Assembly: GCA_900548345.1 (NCBI GenBank)
Contig: URKA01000017.1
Location: 1 to 61,282, forward strand
Source: an uncultured Paraprevotella sp.
GTDB taxonomy: Bacteria > Bacteroidota > Bacteroidia > Bacteroidales > Bacteroidaceae
Direction: 5' to 3'
DNA: 61,282 nucleotides
Part shown: positions 26,846 to 35,595 of the stretch, piece after piece
Position numbering within the stretch: the stretch's first letter is position 1
Layout of the letters: each line of letters starts with the position of its first letter
Translations under genes and position numbers: made by a program
Notes under the pieces: generated by a model
The model's input: only the letters and a program-made list of their open reading frames with translations
The model's database searches: none
What the model was told of the DNA's origin: nothing

Positions 26846-29800
26846 ATGAAAAACATCTACAAGTTTTTATCTCTCATCCTCTTCCTTCCGGCCAATACAG
26901 GCATCCATGCCGGTCCACCGGAGTATACGGCAGAACCTCTCCCGTTCGCCCAGGCATTGTCATCGCGAGAAATCACGGCACTCTACCAAGACCGGGAAGG
27001 ATTCATCTGGGCCGGAACGACTTACGGTGTGGCACGCTACGACGGAGTTGAAACCGTAGTGTTCAAATCAGACCACATCACACCCGGACGGCTGACCCAC
27101 AATTCCATCACCCCGCTCACAGACACGGAACATTATGTATTCATCGGAACAAAATCCGGACTGAACATCTTCGACAAGCGGAACATGCGACTATACCCTA
27201 CCGACAACAAAGAGTTTCTGCGCACCGAGATCCAGTTCCTCTTCACCGACAGCCGACAGCAGGTGTGGGTATCGACCCCACGCGGACTGTTCCGTTGCGA
27301 TGAACAGCTACATATCTTACAACACTACAACTTAGGGACGGGAGCCGTCTCTCTTTACGAAGACCATGACCACAATCTCTGGATTCTGACATGGGGAAAA
27401 GGACTGTTCCGACGGGACAACCACAGCGGAAAGCTGGTGGCATATCCGGCCGTAGGCAGTGAGAACATTCCTTTTATCTTGTTTCAGGACAAGGAAAGAC
27501 GTTACTGGCTCGGCACATGGGGCAACGGGCTTTATCGTTTTCATCCCGAACAAGGTCCGGACAAACAGTTCGAACCGATGGATTGCATGGGACGGAACGA
27601 AATCGTGTTCGACATCACGCAAGACGACCATTCCGGCAGACTATGGATATTGTCATACCGTTCGCTCAGCATATTCGAATGCACACCTGACGGCACTCCA
27701 AAACCCGTAAAGGAAGACACCGGTTTCGACCGCAGCAAGATTTTCTCCAAAATACTTAAAGACAGGGAAGGCAACCTGTGGCTGGGCGCATACGACCAAG
27801 GTTACTACCTGTCGTTCAACCACCGCCCACTGAAAGGCAACACATTGCCGACCATCAAGGAACAGACGGGATTCGACGCCAACATCAACTGCATGTATGA
27901 AGACGAGGACGGCATCATCTGGTTCGAGCAGGAAAGAAGCGGCATCGCGCTGTATAATGCAAAGACAGGCGAATGCCGGTTGACACCGTGTCCCGCATCA
28001 CCCGGAATGGAAGTTCACTTCATTGTCCCGTCCCGACAACCGAGAAGCGCATGGACAGCCTCACAATTCATCCCCACCGTGTTCCGCGCCCGACGCAACG
28101 GCATGCAAATCCAACTTACCGACACGCTGGAACTGACCGTGGAACAAGGAAAAAAGACGGGACACATCATCGGCATTCATGAGGATTGCCATGAAAACGT
28201 CTGGGTGCTGACGGAACACCGCCTGTTTGTGTTCGACAAACACCACCGGCCACTGACGACACGCGGGGCAGCATGGAACGGTATATGCAGCATTACCGAA
28301 ACGACAGACGGCTCTATCTGGCTCGGAACGCAAAACGGCGAACTGATACGGACACATACGGAAAACGGACATATCGACGTGGATGCCCGATATAAGTGCC
28401 CGAAAGTCCTTAACACACACAACACCATACGGTTCCTCTGCCACGGCAACAAGGATAACGTATGGATAGCCACCGACTTGGGCGGGCTGTATGAGTTCAT
28501 CCCCACACATCGCAAGCTCGTGAACCATACGGCCGGCTGCCTGCAACAGGAAGCCCCCATACTGAACCTGCTCTCGTCAGGACCATACATCTGGGTCACG
28601 ACGCCCTCCGCCACCATCCGCTATAACCCGGCATCACAAAGACGGCAGGTTTATTCCACCGCCGACAAGCACAACCCCGTACATACCTACCGCAACACGG
28701 CATCGTGTACAGGTCAGGGACGGCAATTCCACGCCGGCGGACACGGAGGCTTCATCACGCTCTTTCCCGACACCACCGCCGATACTGCCGTTCCGTCCAG
28801 CCTGCGTATCACCGACATACGGGTTGCCGGAAAAAGTATCTTGCAGAACAATTCCGCAACCACTTTCACCGATGGCAATGTCATCACGTTCCCGCCCGGT
28901 GCGTCACACATCGAACTGACTTTTTCCGACTGTCTCTATGACCGGGCCGCACACTCCAAGGTGGCTTATCAGCTCGAAGGATGGGATGCCGAACCGTTTG
29001 TGGCGGACAGAGGACAGCATGCCGCACTCTACAACCATCTGCCCAAAGGCGACTACACCTTCCGTCTCTATGCGACGGACGATGCGGGAAGAACGATAGG
29101 TTCTCCCGTAAGCTACCATATCCGCCGACTTCCGGCATGGTATGAAACCTGGTACGCGTACCTTATATATATAACCGCCGGCGTACTGCTTTTTGCATTC
29201 GGCATACGGTTATACACGGCCGGCATCCGGCGCAAAAACGCACGTTTGTTGCGCGAGGAACTTGCACGTACCAAACTGGAATACTTCACCAGTGTATCCC
29301 ACGAATTGCTCACTCCACTGACCATCCTGTCCTGTTTGTCCGATGAAATCGAAGAAAAACAAGGTGCCGACCGTCACTTCATACGCGCCATGAGGGACAA
29401 TACGACACGGCTGAAGAAACTCATCAAACAAATACTCGATTTCCGTAAAATAGAAAAAAACCATCTCCCGTTGCAAGTGCGCTACGGCGATGCAGCCGAC
29501 TTTATCCGACGTATCGGACACACAGATTTCACGCTGCTGGCACAAAAGAAGCACATCGCATTCCGCATGCAGATTCATCCGCATGAGATATATGGATTTT
29601 ACGATGCGGACAAGTTGGAAGAGATGCTTTTCAACCTGCTCTCCAACGCCATCAAATATACCCCCGAAGAAGGAAGCGCGGGCATTGATGCCGGCGTGGA
29701 GCACATCGGGACACTGAAAATGCTGTATGTGGAAGTATGGGACGAAGGCATCGGCATCCCCGAAGCCGAACAGGACAAGATATTCACCCGTTTCTACCGT

Positions 29801-30790
29801 TCGCCACAGAAGAACGTAAACGAAAACGAAACCAACGGCATAGGACTGTCGCTCACACAGGAACTGGTACGGTTGCACCACGGAACAATCAGCCTGCAAA
29901 GCCAGCCGAAAAAGGGAGCACGGTTCCGCCTCAGCATCCCCCTCTCCGCCGAAGCCTATTCATCTGAAGAGATAGTAGAGGAGAAACAGGAACCGGCCGA
30001 CATCTCCGGCATCACGACCGACAGCGGGCAAGACCGGCCGGCACTGCTCATCGTGGACGACAACCACGAGATTACCGAAGCCATCGAAAGATTGCTCGGC
30101 AAACACTACCGCATCACAAGTGCCCACAATGCCACACAAGCCGAAACCGTCATAAGAGAAAAGGATATCGAACTGATTGTATGCGATTTCATGATGCCGG
30201 ACACAAGCGGAATCGAACTGTGCCGCCGCATCAAGAATGATCTGGCCACCAGCCATATTCCCGTCATCATGCTTACGGCGCAAAACACGGACGAGACGCG
30301 CAGGGAATGTTATGAGGCCGGAGCCGACGGATTCATAGCCAAGCCGTTCGAGACCAAAGTACTCATGGCACGGGTGGACAACCTGCTGAACCTGTACCGG
30401 CAGCACCGCACGCAGTTTCTGAAAGGTACGGACACCGACACCACGGCGTTGCCCTACCGTAGCCACGACCGGAATTTCCTGGACGAAATAGTGTCTGCCA
30501 TCGAGAACCACTTGCAGGATTCGGACTTCAACTTAGAGTCGTTGGCCGGCACGCTACGGCTGTCCAAATCCACCATGAACCGGAAAATCAAGTCCATGAC
30601 CGGACTCACACCGATGGACTTCGTGAAAAACATACGCATCAAAATGGCCTGCAAGTTGCTCCGGCAGGCCGACATGAACATTTCCGAAGTGGCATACGCC
30701 GTGGGATTCAGCGACCCCAAATATTTTGCCAAATGTTTTAAGGATGAGTGCGGCCTTACGCCCTCACAATTCCAGCAGAAACCGGCCTGA
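26846..30790 (+). CDS. Hybrid two-component system sensor/regulator (HTCS 2)
   Basis: This 1314-residue protein has the same order of domains as HTCS 1: signal peptide (MKNIYKFLSLILFL), propeller repeats (ITALYQDREGFIWAGT and others), Y_Y_Y domain, membrane helix near residue 775-790, kinase with His819 in VSHELLTPLT, ATP-binding NLLSNAIKYTP and DEGIGIP, receiver with Asp1114 in IVCDFMMPD, and a C-terminal AraC-type helix-turn-helix. It lacks the linker hairpin found in HTCS 1. Alternative ATGs at 26840 and 26771 exist. It is placed between the GH2 operon and the GH78 gene and probably regulates one or both. Confidence 0.93.
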   Translation: MKNIYKFLSLILFLPANTGIHAGPPEYTAEPLPFAQALSSREITALYQDREGFIWAGTTYGVARYDGVETVVFKSDHITPGRLTHNSITPLTDTEHYVFIGTKSGLNIFDKRNMRLYPTDNKEFLRTEIQFLFTDSRQQVWVSTPRGLFRCDEQLHILQHYNLGTGAVSLYEDHDHNLWILTWGKGLFRRDNHSGKLVAYPAVGSENIPFILFQDKERRYWLGTWGNGLYRFHPEQGPDKQFEPMDCMGRNEIVFDITQDDHSGRLWILSYRSLSIFECTPDGTPKPVKEDTGFDRSKIFSKILKDREGNLWLGAYDQGYYLSFNHRPLKGNTLPTIKEQTGFDANINCMYEDEDGIIWFEQERSGIALYNAKTGECRLTPCPASPGMEVHFIVPSRQPRSAWTASQFIPTVFRARRNGMQIQLTDTLELTVEQGKKTGHIIGIHEDCHENVWVLTEHRLFVFDKHHRPLTTRGAAWNGICSITETTDGSIWLGTQNGELIRTHTENGHIDVDARYKCPKVLNTHNTIRFLCHGNKDNVWIATDLGGLYEFIPTHRKLVNHTAGCLQQEAPILNLLSSGPYIWVTTPSATIRYNPASQRRQVYSTADKHNPVHTYRNTASCTGQGRQFHAGGHGGFITLFPDTTADTAVPSSLRITDIRVAGKSILQNNSATTFTDGNVITFPPGASHIELTFSDCLYDRAAHSKVAYQLEGWDAEPFVADRGQHAALYNHLPKGDYTFRLYATDDAGRTIGSPVSYHIRRLPAWYETWYAYLIYITAGVLLFAFGIRLYTAGIRRKNARLLREELARTKLEYFTSVSHELLTPLTILSCLSDEIEEKQGADRHFIRAMRDNTTRLKKLIKQILDFRKIEKNHLPLQVRYGDAADFIRRIGHTDFTLLAQKKHIAFRMQIHPHEIYGFYDADKLEEMLFNLLSNAIKYTPEEGSAGIDAGVEHIGTLKMLYVEVWDEGIGIPEAEQDKIFTRFYRSPQKNVNENETNGIGLSLTQELVRLHHGTISLQSQPKKGARFRLSIPLSAEAYSSEEIVEEKQEPADISGITTDSGQDRPALLIVDDNHEITEAIERLLGKHYRITSAHNATQAETVIREKDIELIVCDFMMPDTSGIELCRRIKNDLATSHIPVIMLTAQNTDETRRECYEAGADGFIAKPFETKVLMARVDNLLNLYRQHRTQFLKGTDTDTTALPYRSHDRNFLDEIVSAIENHLQDSDFNLESLAGTLRLSKSTMNRKIKSMTGLTPMDFVKNIRIKMACKLLRQADMNISEVAYAVGFSDPKYFAKCFKDECGLTPSQFQQKPA

Positions 30791-30921
30791 ACACTTGCCG
30801 ATGCCCCGCGTATGACGCCGGATTGGACGGACGAACACGGATTTTTTCTCTTTTCCTCTCGCTACAAGACATTTATCGGGTGATGACCTGCGCATAAACC
30901 GTATCCCCCCTTTTCATAAAG

Positions 30922-31008
30922 TAAGAATAAAAGTTTTGGTTTTAAAAATAAAAGTTTTATTCTTGAAACCAAAACTTCTGTTTTTGAAAATAAAACTTTT
31001 ATTTATAG
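30922..31008. repeat. 87-bp AT-rich dispersed repeat, copy 1
   Basis: It runs from TAAGAATAAAAG to CTTTTATTTATAG and is full of alternating AAAAGTTTT and AAAACTTTT blocks that can pair with each other. A second copy of identical length lies at 51074-51160; about 76 of 87 positions match by hand alignment. Confidence 0.85.
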
Positions 31009-31127
31009 TTTCCGACAAATGGGAATCCACTTCTCCGGGATAAAGGGAATAAGGGATTTTCCGGTGGGATGACACGAAAATCCACCCTTTTGAACAGATT
31101 TTCAACCTGTACGTCCGACTTTTCATG

Positions 31128-31135
31128 TAGTTTTG
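31128..31135 (+). promoter_or_regulatory. -7 box (TAGTTTTG)
   Basis: This is a full TAnnTTTG match about 27 bp before the GH78 ATG at 31162. Confidence 0.5.
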
Positions 31136-31161
31136 CCGATGGATTCTTAAAGTTTGATATC

Positions 31162-34100
31162 ATGAAAAGTAAGTACAGGAAAGGGGCACACACCCTGTTA
31201 TGCAGAATCTTTCTGCTTTTTGTTCTCGGCCTGACCGACGCACCGCAGCTCTTCGCCACCCTGAGGGTCGGCCACCTGCGCACCGAAGCCGTGGAAAATC
31301 CTGTAGGCATCGATGTGGAAAAACCTACGTTCAGTTGGACAATGGAAAACAACGACGAACGTGGCGTCATGCAGACGGCCTACGAAATCAACGTGTTCGG
31401 CGATGCCTCACGTAGCGAATGCATCTGGAGTTCCGGCAAGACGGAATCGGAAGCATGTATCGACATTCCTTACGGAGGAAATGCCCTAAAGGCTTCCACA
31501 CGGTATTATTGGAGCGTGACCGTATGGGACAACAAGGGCAATGAAGCCGTTTCTACCGAAAACGCATGGTTTGAGACAGGACTGCTCGGCGAGGGATGGC
31601 ACGGCGCCAAATGGATAAAAGCCACCGACACTCCCCTTCATGACAACGGCAAGAGCATCACCAGGTATTCCGTCGAAACGGATTTTGAAATAGAGAACCT
31701 GGCCGCCGGCGTGATTTTCGGTGCAAAGGATGACAGAAACTATTTCATGTGGCAAGTCAACATGGAAGCCGGTTATCCGCGTTTCCGTCCGCACGGATGG
31801 CAGAACGGAACCGCGTCCTGCTTTGCAGAAATAGACCTTCGCTCCAAAATCAACGTCGCACTGCACAAAACCTACCACCTGCGCATCGTTGTGGACGGCA
31901 ACAAGGCCGAAACCTACATCGACGATGTCCTCATCGATACCCGTACCAATCCTTACGGAGGCGATTACGGCTACGGACAGTTCGGTATCCGTCAGGACCG
32001 CGCGTTGAATAATTACAATGACTTGGAATCAGCTTACTTCGACAACTTCACAGTGACAGATTTGAGCGATGAAAAGGAGGAAATCCTCATCCGCGAGGAA
32101 TTCGCCTCCGGCACGGAGAACCCGTTTACAGCCGGCAGCATAAAAAGCGGACGGCTTTACGTGCAGACCGCTTACGCATGGTACGGCCCGAAGAGCCAGG
32201 ACATCTATGACCTGGAAATGGATTTCCTGATTGAACGGGACAATGCCGGCATCATCTTTTCCGCTTACAATGCCGACAACCTGCATCTATGGTCCATCAA
32301 TGTCAGAGACCAGTCTTATCCGATTCTGAGAAGACACCACAAAGTGAACGGCAAATTCACCTCTACGGATGTCAACCTGGGCGCATTCTTCACAAAAGCC
32401 CAGCTCACAGGTTCGCGTCATCACCTGAAAATATCGGTGAAACCGGGAATTATTGCCACTTATATCGATGACAGACTGGTAGACACTTATACGGACACGT
32501 CCGGCACGCTACACAATGGCGGCATCGGTTTCCGTGCCTACTTCGACAAGACCATGAACGAGATTGCCTGCTACGACAACGTCAAGGTGGTGACTTACTC
32601 ATCCACCCAACCTGAGAGCGAGGGGACCGTGACTTTCTTTGAAGACTTCAACGGAGCCGGACATGCCTTTAACGGAGGCGTGATGACGGTAAAGGACAAC
32701 GAACAGATGCTTTCCGTGTCTTCTGCCCGCGAAGAGACCTGCGTCATGCAGATAAACGAAAAGGGAATCCCTGTGTTCCGTAAGGCATTCACCACCGACG
32801 GAAAAATCAAATCCGCCAAAATCTACGCCACGGCCATGGGAGTCTACGACCTGTTCGTAAACGGCAGTCGTGTGGGACAGCTCCTGGACAACGGCCGGAC
32901 GCGTTATGACGAGTTGAAACCGGGATGGACAGACTACCGCAAGGAAGTATTCTATATGTCATACGATGTCACAAGCCTGATGCAGGACGGACGCAATGCC
33001 ATCGGTGCACAAGTAAGCAACGGATGGTGGGGAGGTGCTATCGCACGCGGCGTATACGGCAACCCGTCATTAGGATTCATCGCACAGCTTCGCATCGAAT
33101 ATGAAGACGGACGCATCGAATACATCACAACCGACACGGATTGGATATGTTCAACCTGCGGACCGGTAATGTACGGCGACATCTACAACGGAGAAAGTTA
33201 CGACGCACGACGTGACTACAGTTGGGCATCTCCGGAGTTCGACACCTCAGACTGGTGCTATACCGTGGCATTCCAGGAGTTTACAGGAAATATCGTTGCA
33301 CACCAAGGTCCTACCGTGCAAATCCGCGAGTCTCTACAGCGCACACCGCAAAGCATTACGGTGTACGACGGCACCACAGCATCGGGAAGCGCATACGGCA
33401 TGATTCATGTCAGCCGAAAACTGAACGGCACGGACAAACTGGTTCTCAAAGCCGGCGAAACGGCTATATTCGACTTAGGACAAAACATGGCGGGATGGAT
33501 TCGCTTCACTGTGAAAGGTGAGAACAGCACCCGCCTGCGTTTCCGCTTCGGAGAAATGCTGAATGACAAGGGAGACTCCAACCGGGGTGACGACGGTCCC
33601 GGCGGAAGCCTCTATACTTACAACCTGCGTACGGCAGACGCGACCCTGTACTATACGATGAGGGGAACGGAAGAAGGCGAGACATTCCATCCGTCGACTT
33701 CATTCTTCGGATTCCGTTATTGCGAGGTGACCACCACGCACGATGTGGAAATCATCAGCCTGGTAGGCCAGGTTGTAGGTTCTGCCATCGAAGAAGGCGC
33801 ATCTTTCGAGACCAGCCATGCCGACGTGAACCAGCTCTACAGCAACATCATGTGGGGACAGCGCGGCAATTTCCTGAGCATCCCTACCGACTGTCCGCAG
33901 CGTGACGAACGTTTGGGATGGACGGGCGACACACAAATCTTTGCCCGCACCGCCAGCTACAATGCCGATGTCAGAGCCTTCTACCACAAATGGATGCGCG
34001 ACATGCGCAACAGCCAGCGCAACGACGGCGCCTATCCCGACATAGCACCTTATTGCAACTTCTGGGGCTACGGAACCGCAGCATGGGGCGACGCCGGCAT

Positions 34101-35445
34101 CATCGTTCCATGGACAGTATTCCAGATGTACGGAGACAAACGCATCCTGGAAGACAACTATGCATCCATGTCCAAATACATGGGCTTCCTTGCCGCACAG
34201 AGCGGAGGCGGCTTCACTTATAACGGAGGCGGCACGTCGACCGGCGACTGGCTGGCCTATGAAGCTATGGACGCACGTTATGTCAGCGTCTGCTACTACG
34301 CCTACGTGGCGCAGTTGATGAGCAAGATTGCCGCTGTCCTCAGCGAAACGGAGGCCGATGCCTACCATGCCGACATGGCCAGATACAACGAATTGTACGA
34401 GAACATCAAGAAAGAGTTCCAGACCCGTTATCTCAACAACGGCCTGCCGACCATCACGACACAGACATCTTACCTGCTCGCCCTGAAGTTCGACCTTCTG
34501 CCCGAAGCATCAAGAGAAAAGGCCCTCTCCTTGTTGCGCACAAAAATCGCCGACAACGGTTACAAACTCAGTACGGGTTTCGTGGGCACCGGTATCCTCA
34601 ACCAGACACTCAGCCAATTCGGTCAGGACGACCTGGCATACGACCTGTTGCTGCAACGCCAGAACCCGTCATGGCTGTACAGTGTGGACCAGGGTGCCAC
34701 CACGATATGGGAACGCTGGGATTCCTATACGATTGAGACTGGTTTCAACAAACATCCGTGGAACATGAACTCCTTCAACCACTACGCTTACGGAGTGGTA
34801 GCGGAATGGATGTTCCGCTATGTGGGCGGTATCGAAGCCGACGAGGCACAACCGGGCTTCAAACACATCATCCTGCAACCTACACCGGACTATCGGGACG
34901 AATTCCCAAGCGGACAGGAACGCATCACGCACGCAAGCGCATCACACCGTTCGGCCTATGGTATCATCAGTAGCGCATGGAACTACAAAGAAGACGGCAG
35001 AATCAGTTACACCGCTACGGTTCCGGCCAACACCACCGCCACACTTTACCTGCCTGTACTGGAGAACACAGATGACATCACCGAGGGCGGGAAACCTTTG
35101 GAAGAGGCCGAGGGGGTCACGTTGAAAGGCATCGTAAACGGTAAGGCTGTTATCGAACTGCAATCGGGAACATACGAGTTCAATACAGAAAAGGGCAACG
35201 GCAACCGCATAGAAGAGACCGTTTCATCGGACATCTCCGTCCGTCCCTGCCCTTTCCACAACGAACTGAACGTCACCTGTACCGGGAACATCCTTAAAAT
35301 GGCTGTTACGGGCAGCAACGGGCAGACCATGCACATGCAGGACCATGGCGCACCCATCAATACATCGTCATGGAGCCCCGGCATTTACGTGGTGGATGTG
35401 GCCACAACCGACAACCGTTATACCGTCAAGGCCGTCAAACAATAA
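31162..35445 (+). CDS. Alpha-L-rhamnosidase, GH78 type, multidomain
   Basis: This 1427-residue secreted enzyme is unusually long for GH78 (typically 700-1100). After a signal peptide and an Ig-like N-domain (FSWTMENN) there are two related LamG-like repeats (VIFGAKDDRNYFMWQVN and IIFSAYNADNLHLWSIN), each ending in YIDD...LVDT-type strands. The rhamnosidase N-domain (YDLFVNGSRVG), the accessory sandwich (FDLGQNMAGW), the six-hairpin barrel with the acidic DCPQRDERLGWTGD, and the C-terminal sandwich follow. The last ~75 residues look like a T9SS-type sorting domain (SWSPGIYVVDVAT). It should release rhamnose from pectin- or arabinogalactan-like glycans. ATG 31162 starts the signal peptide. Confidence 0.92.
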   Translation: MKSKYRKGAHTLLCRIFLLFVLGLTDAPQLFATLRVGHLRTEAVENPVGIDVEKPTFSWTMENNDERGVMQTAYEINVFGDASRSECIWSSGKTESEACIDIPYGGNALKASTRYYWSVTVWDNKGNEAVSTENAWFETGLLGEGWHGAKWIKATDTPLHDNGKSITRYSVETDFEIENLAAGVIFGAKDDRNYFMWQVNMEAGYPRFRPHGWQNGTASCFAEIDLRSKINVALHKTYHLRIVVDGNKAETYIDDVLIDTRTNPYGGDYGYGQFGIRQDRALNNYNDLESAYFDNFTVTDLSDEKEEILIREEFASGTENPFTAGSIKSGRLYVQTAYAWYGPKSQDIYDLEMDFLIERDNAGIIFSAYNADNLHLWSINVRDQSYPILRRHHKVNGKFTSTDVNLGAFFTKAQLTGSRHHLKISVKPGIIATYIDDRLVDTYTDTSGTLHNGGIGFRAYFDKTMNEIACYDNVKVVTYSSTQPESEGTVTFFEDFNGAGHAFNGGVMTVKDNEQMLSVSSAREETCVMQINEKGIPVFRKAFTTDGKIKSAKIYATAMGVYDLFVNGSRVGQLLDNGRTRYDELKPGWTDYRKEVFYMSYDVTSLMQDGRNAIGAQVSNGWWGGAIARGVYGNPSLGFIAQLRIEYEDGRIEYITTDTDWICSTCGPVMYGDIYNGESYDARRDYSWASPEFDTSDWCYTVAFQEFTGNIVAHQGPTVQIRESLQRTPQSITVYDGTTASGSAYGMIHVSRKLNGTDKLVLKAGETAIFDLGQNMAGWIRFTVKGENSTRLRFRFGEMLNDKGDSNRGDDGPGGSLYTYNLRTADATLYYTMRGTEEGETFHPSTSFFGFRYCEVTTTHDVEIISLVGQVVGSAIEEGASFETSHADVNQLYSNIMWGQRGNFLSIPTDCPQRDERLGWTGDTQIFARTASYNADVRAFYHKWMRDMRNSQRNDGAYPDIAPYCNFWGYGTAAWGDAGIIVPWTVFQMYGDKRILEDNYASMSKYMGFLAAQSGGGFTYNGGGTSTGDWLAYEAMDARYVSVCYYAYVAQLMSKIAAVLSETEADAYHADMARYNELYENIKKEFQTRYLNNGLPTITTQTSYLLALKFDLLPEASREKALSLLRTKIADNGYKLSTGFVGTGILNQTLSQFGQDDLAYDLLLQRQNPSWLYSVDQGATTIWERWDSYTIETGFNKHPWNMNSFNHYAYGVVAEWMFRYVGGIEADEAQPGFKHIILQPTPDYRDEFPSGQERITHASASHRSAYGIISSAWNYKEDGRISYTATVPANTTATLYLPVLENTDDITEGGKPLEEAEGVTLKGIVNGKAVIELQSGTYEFNTEKGNGNRIEETVSSDISVRPCPFHNELNVTCTGNILKMAVTGSNGQTMHMQDHGAPINTSSWSPGIYVVDVATTDNRYTVKAVKQ

Positions 35446-35471
35446 AAGACGAGACCACAACATTTCTGAGA

Positions 35472-35513
35472 AAGACGTTCGCCGCAACCACATGCGGCAA
35501 CGTCTTTTTTTTT
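35472..35513 (+). terminator. Rho-independent terminator of GH78 gene
   Basis: A hairpin pairing AAGACGTT-GCCGCA with TGCGGC-AACGTCTT, with one unpaired base, is followed by a run of nine or more T, 27 bp after the GH78 stop. Confidence 0.88.
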
Positions 35514-35595
35514 ACATTAATAAGCCATCCGGACTTGCATAAGCGGATTTTATTAGTTTACTTTGTACACTTAACCTAATGAATCCGAAATCAAT

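Larger units (their letters stand above)
30791..31161. other. Intergenic region between HTCS 2 and GH78
   Basis: No gene is seen in this 371-bp AT-rich spacer. It carries one copy of the 87-bp AT-rich repeat (30922-31008) and the -7 box of the GH78 gene (31128-31135). Confidence 0.7.
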
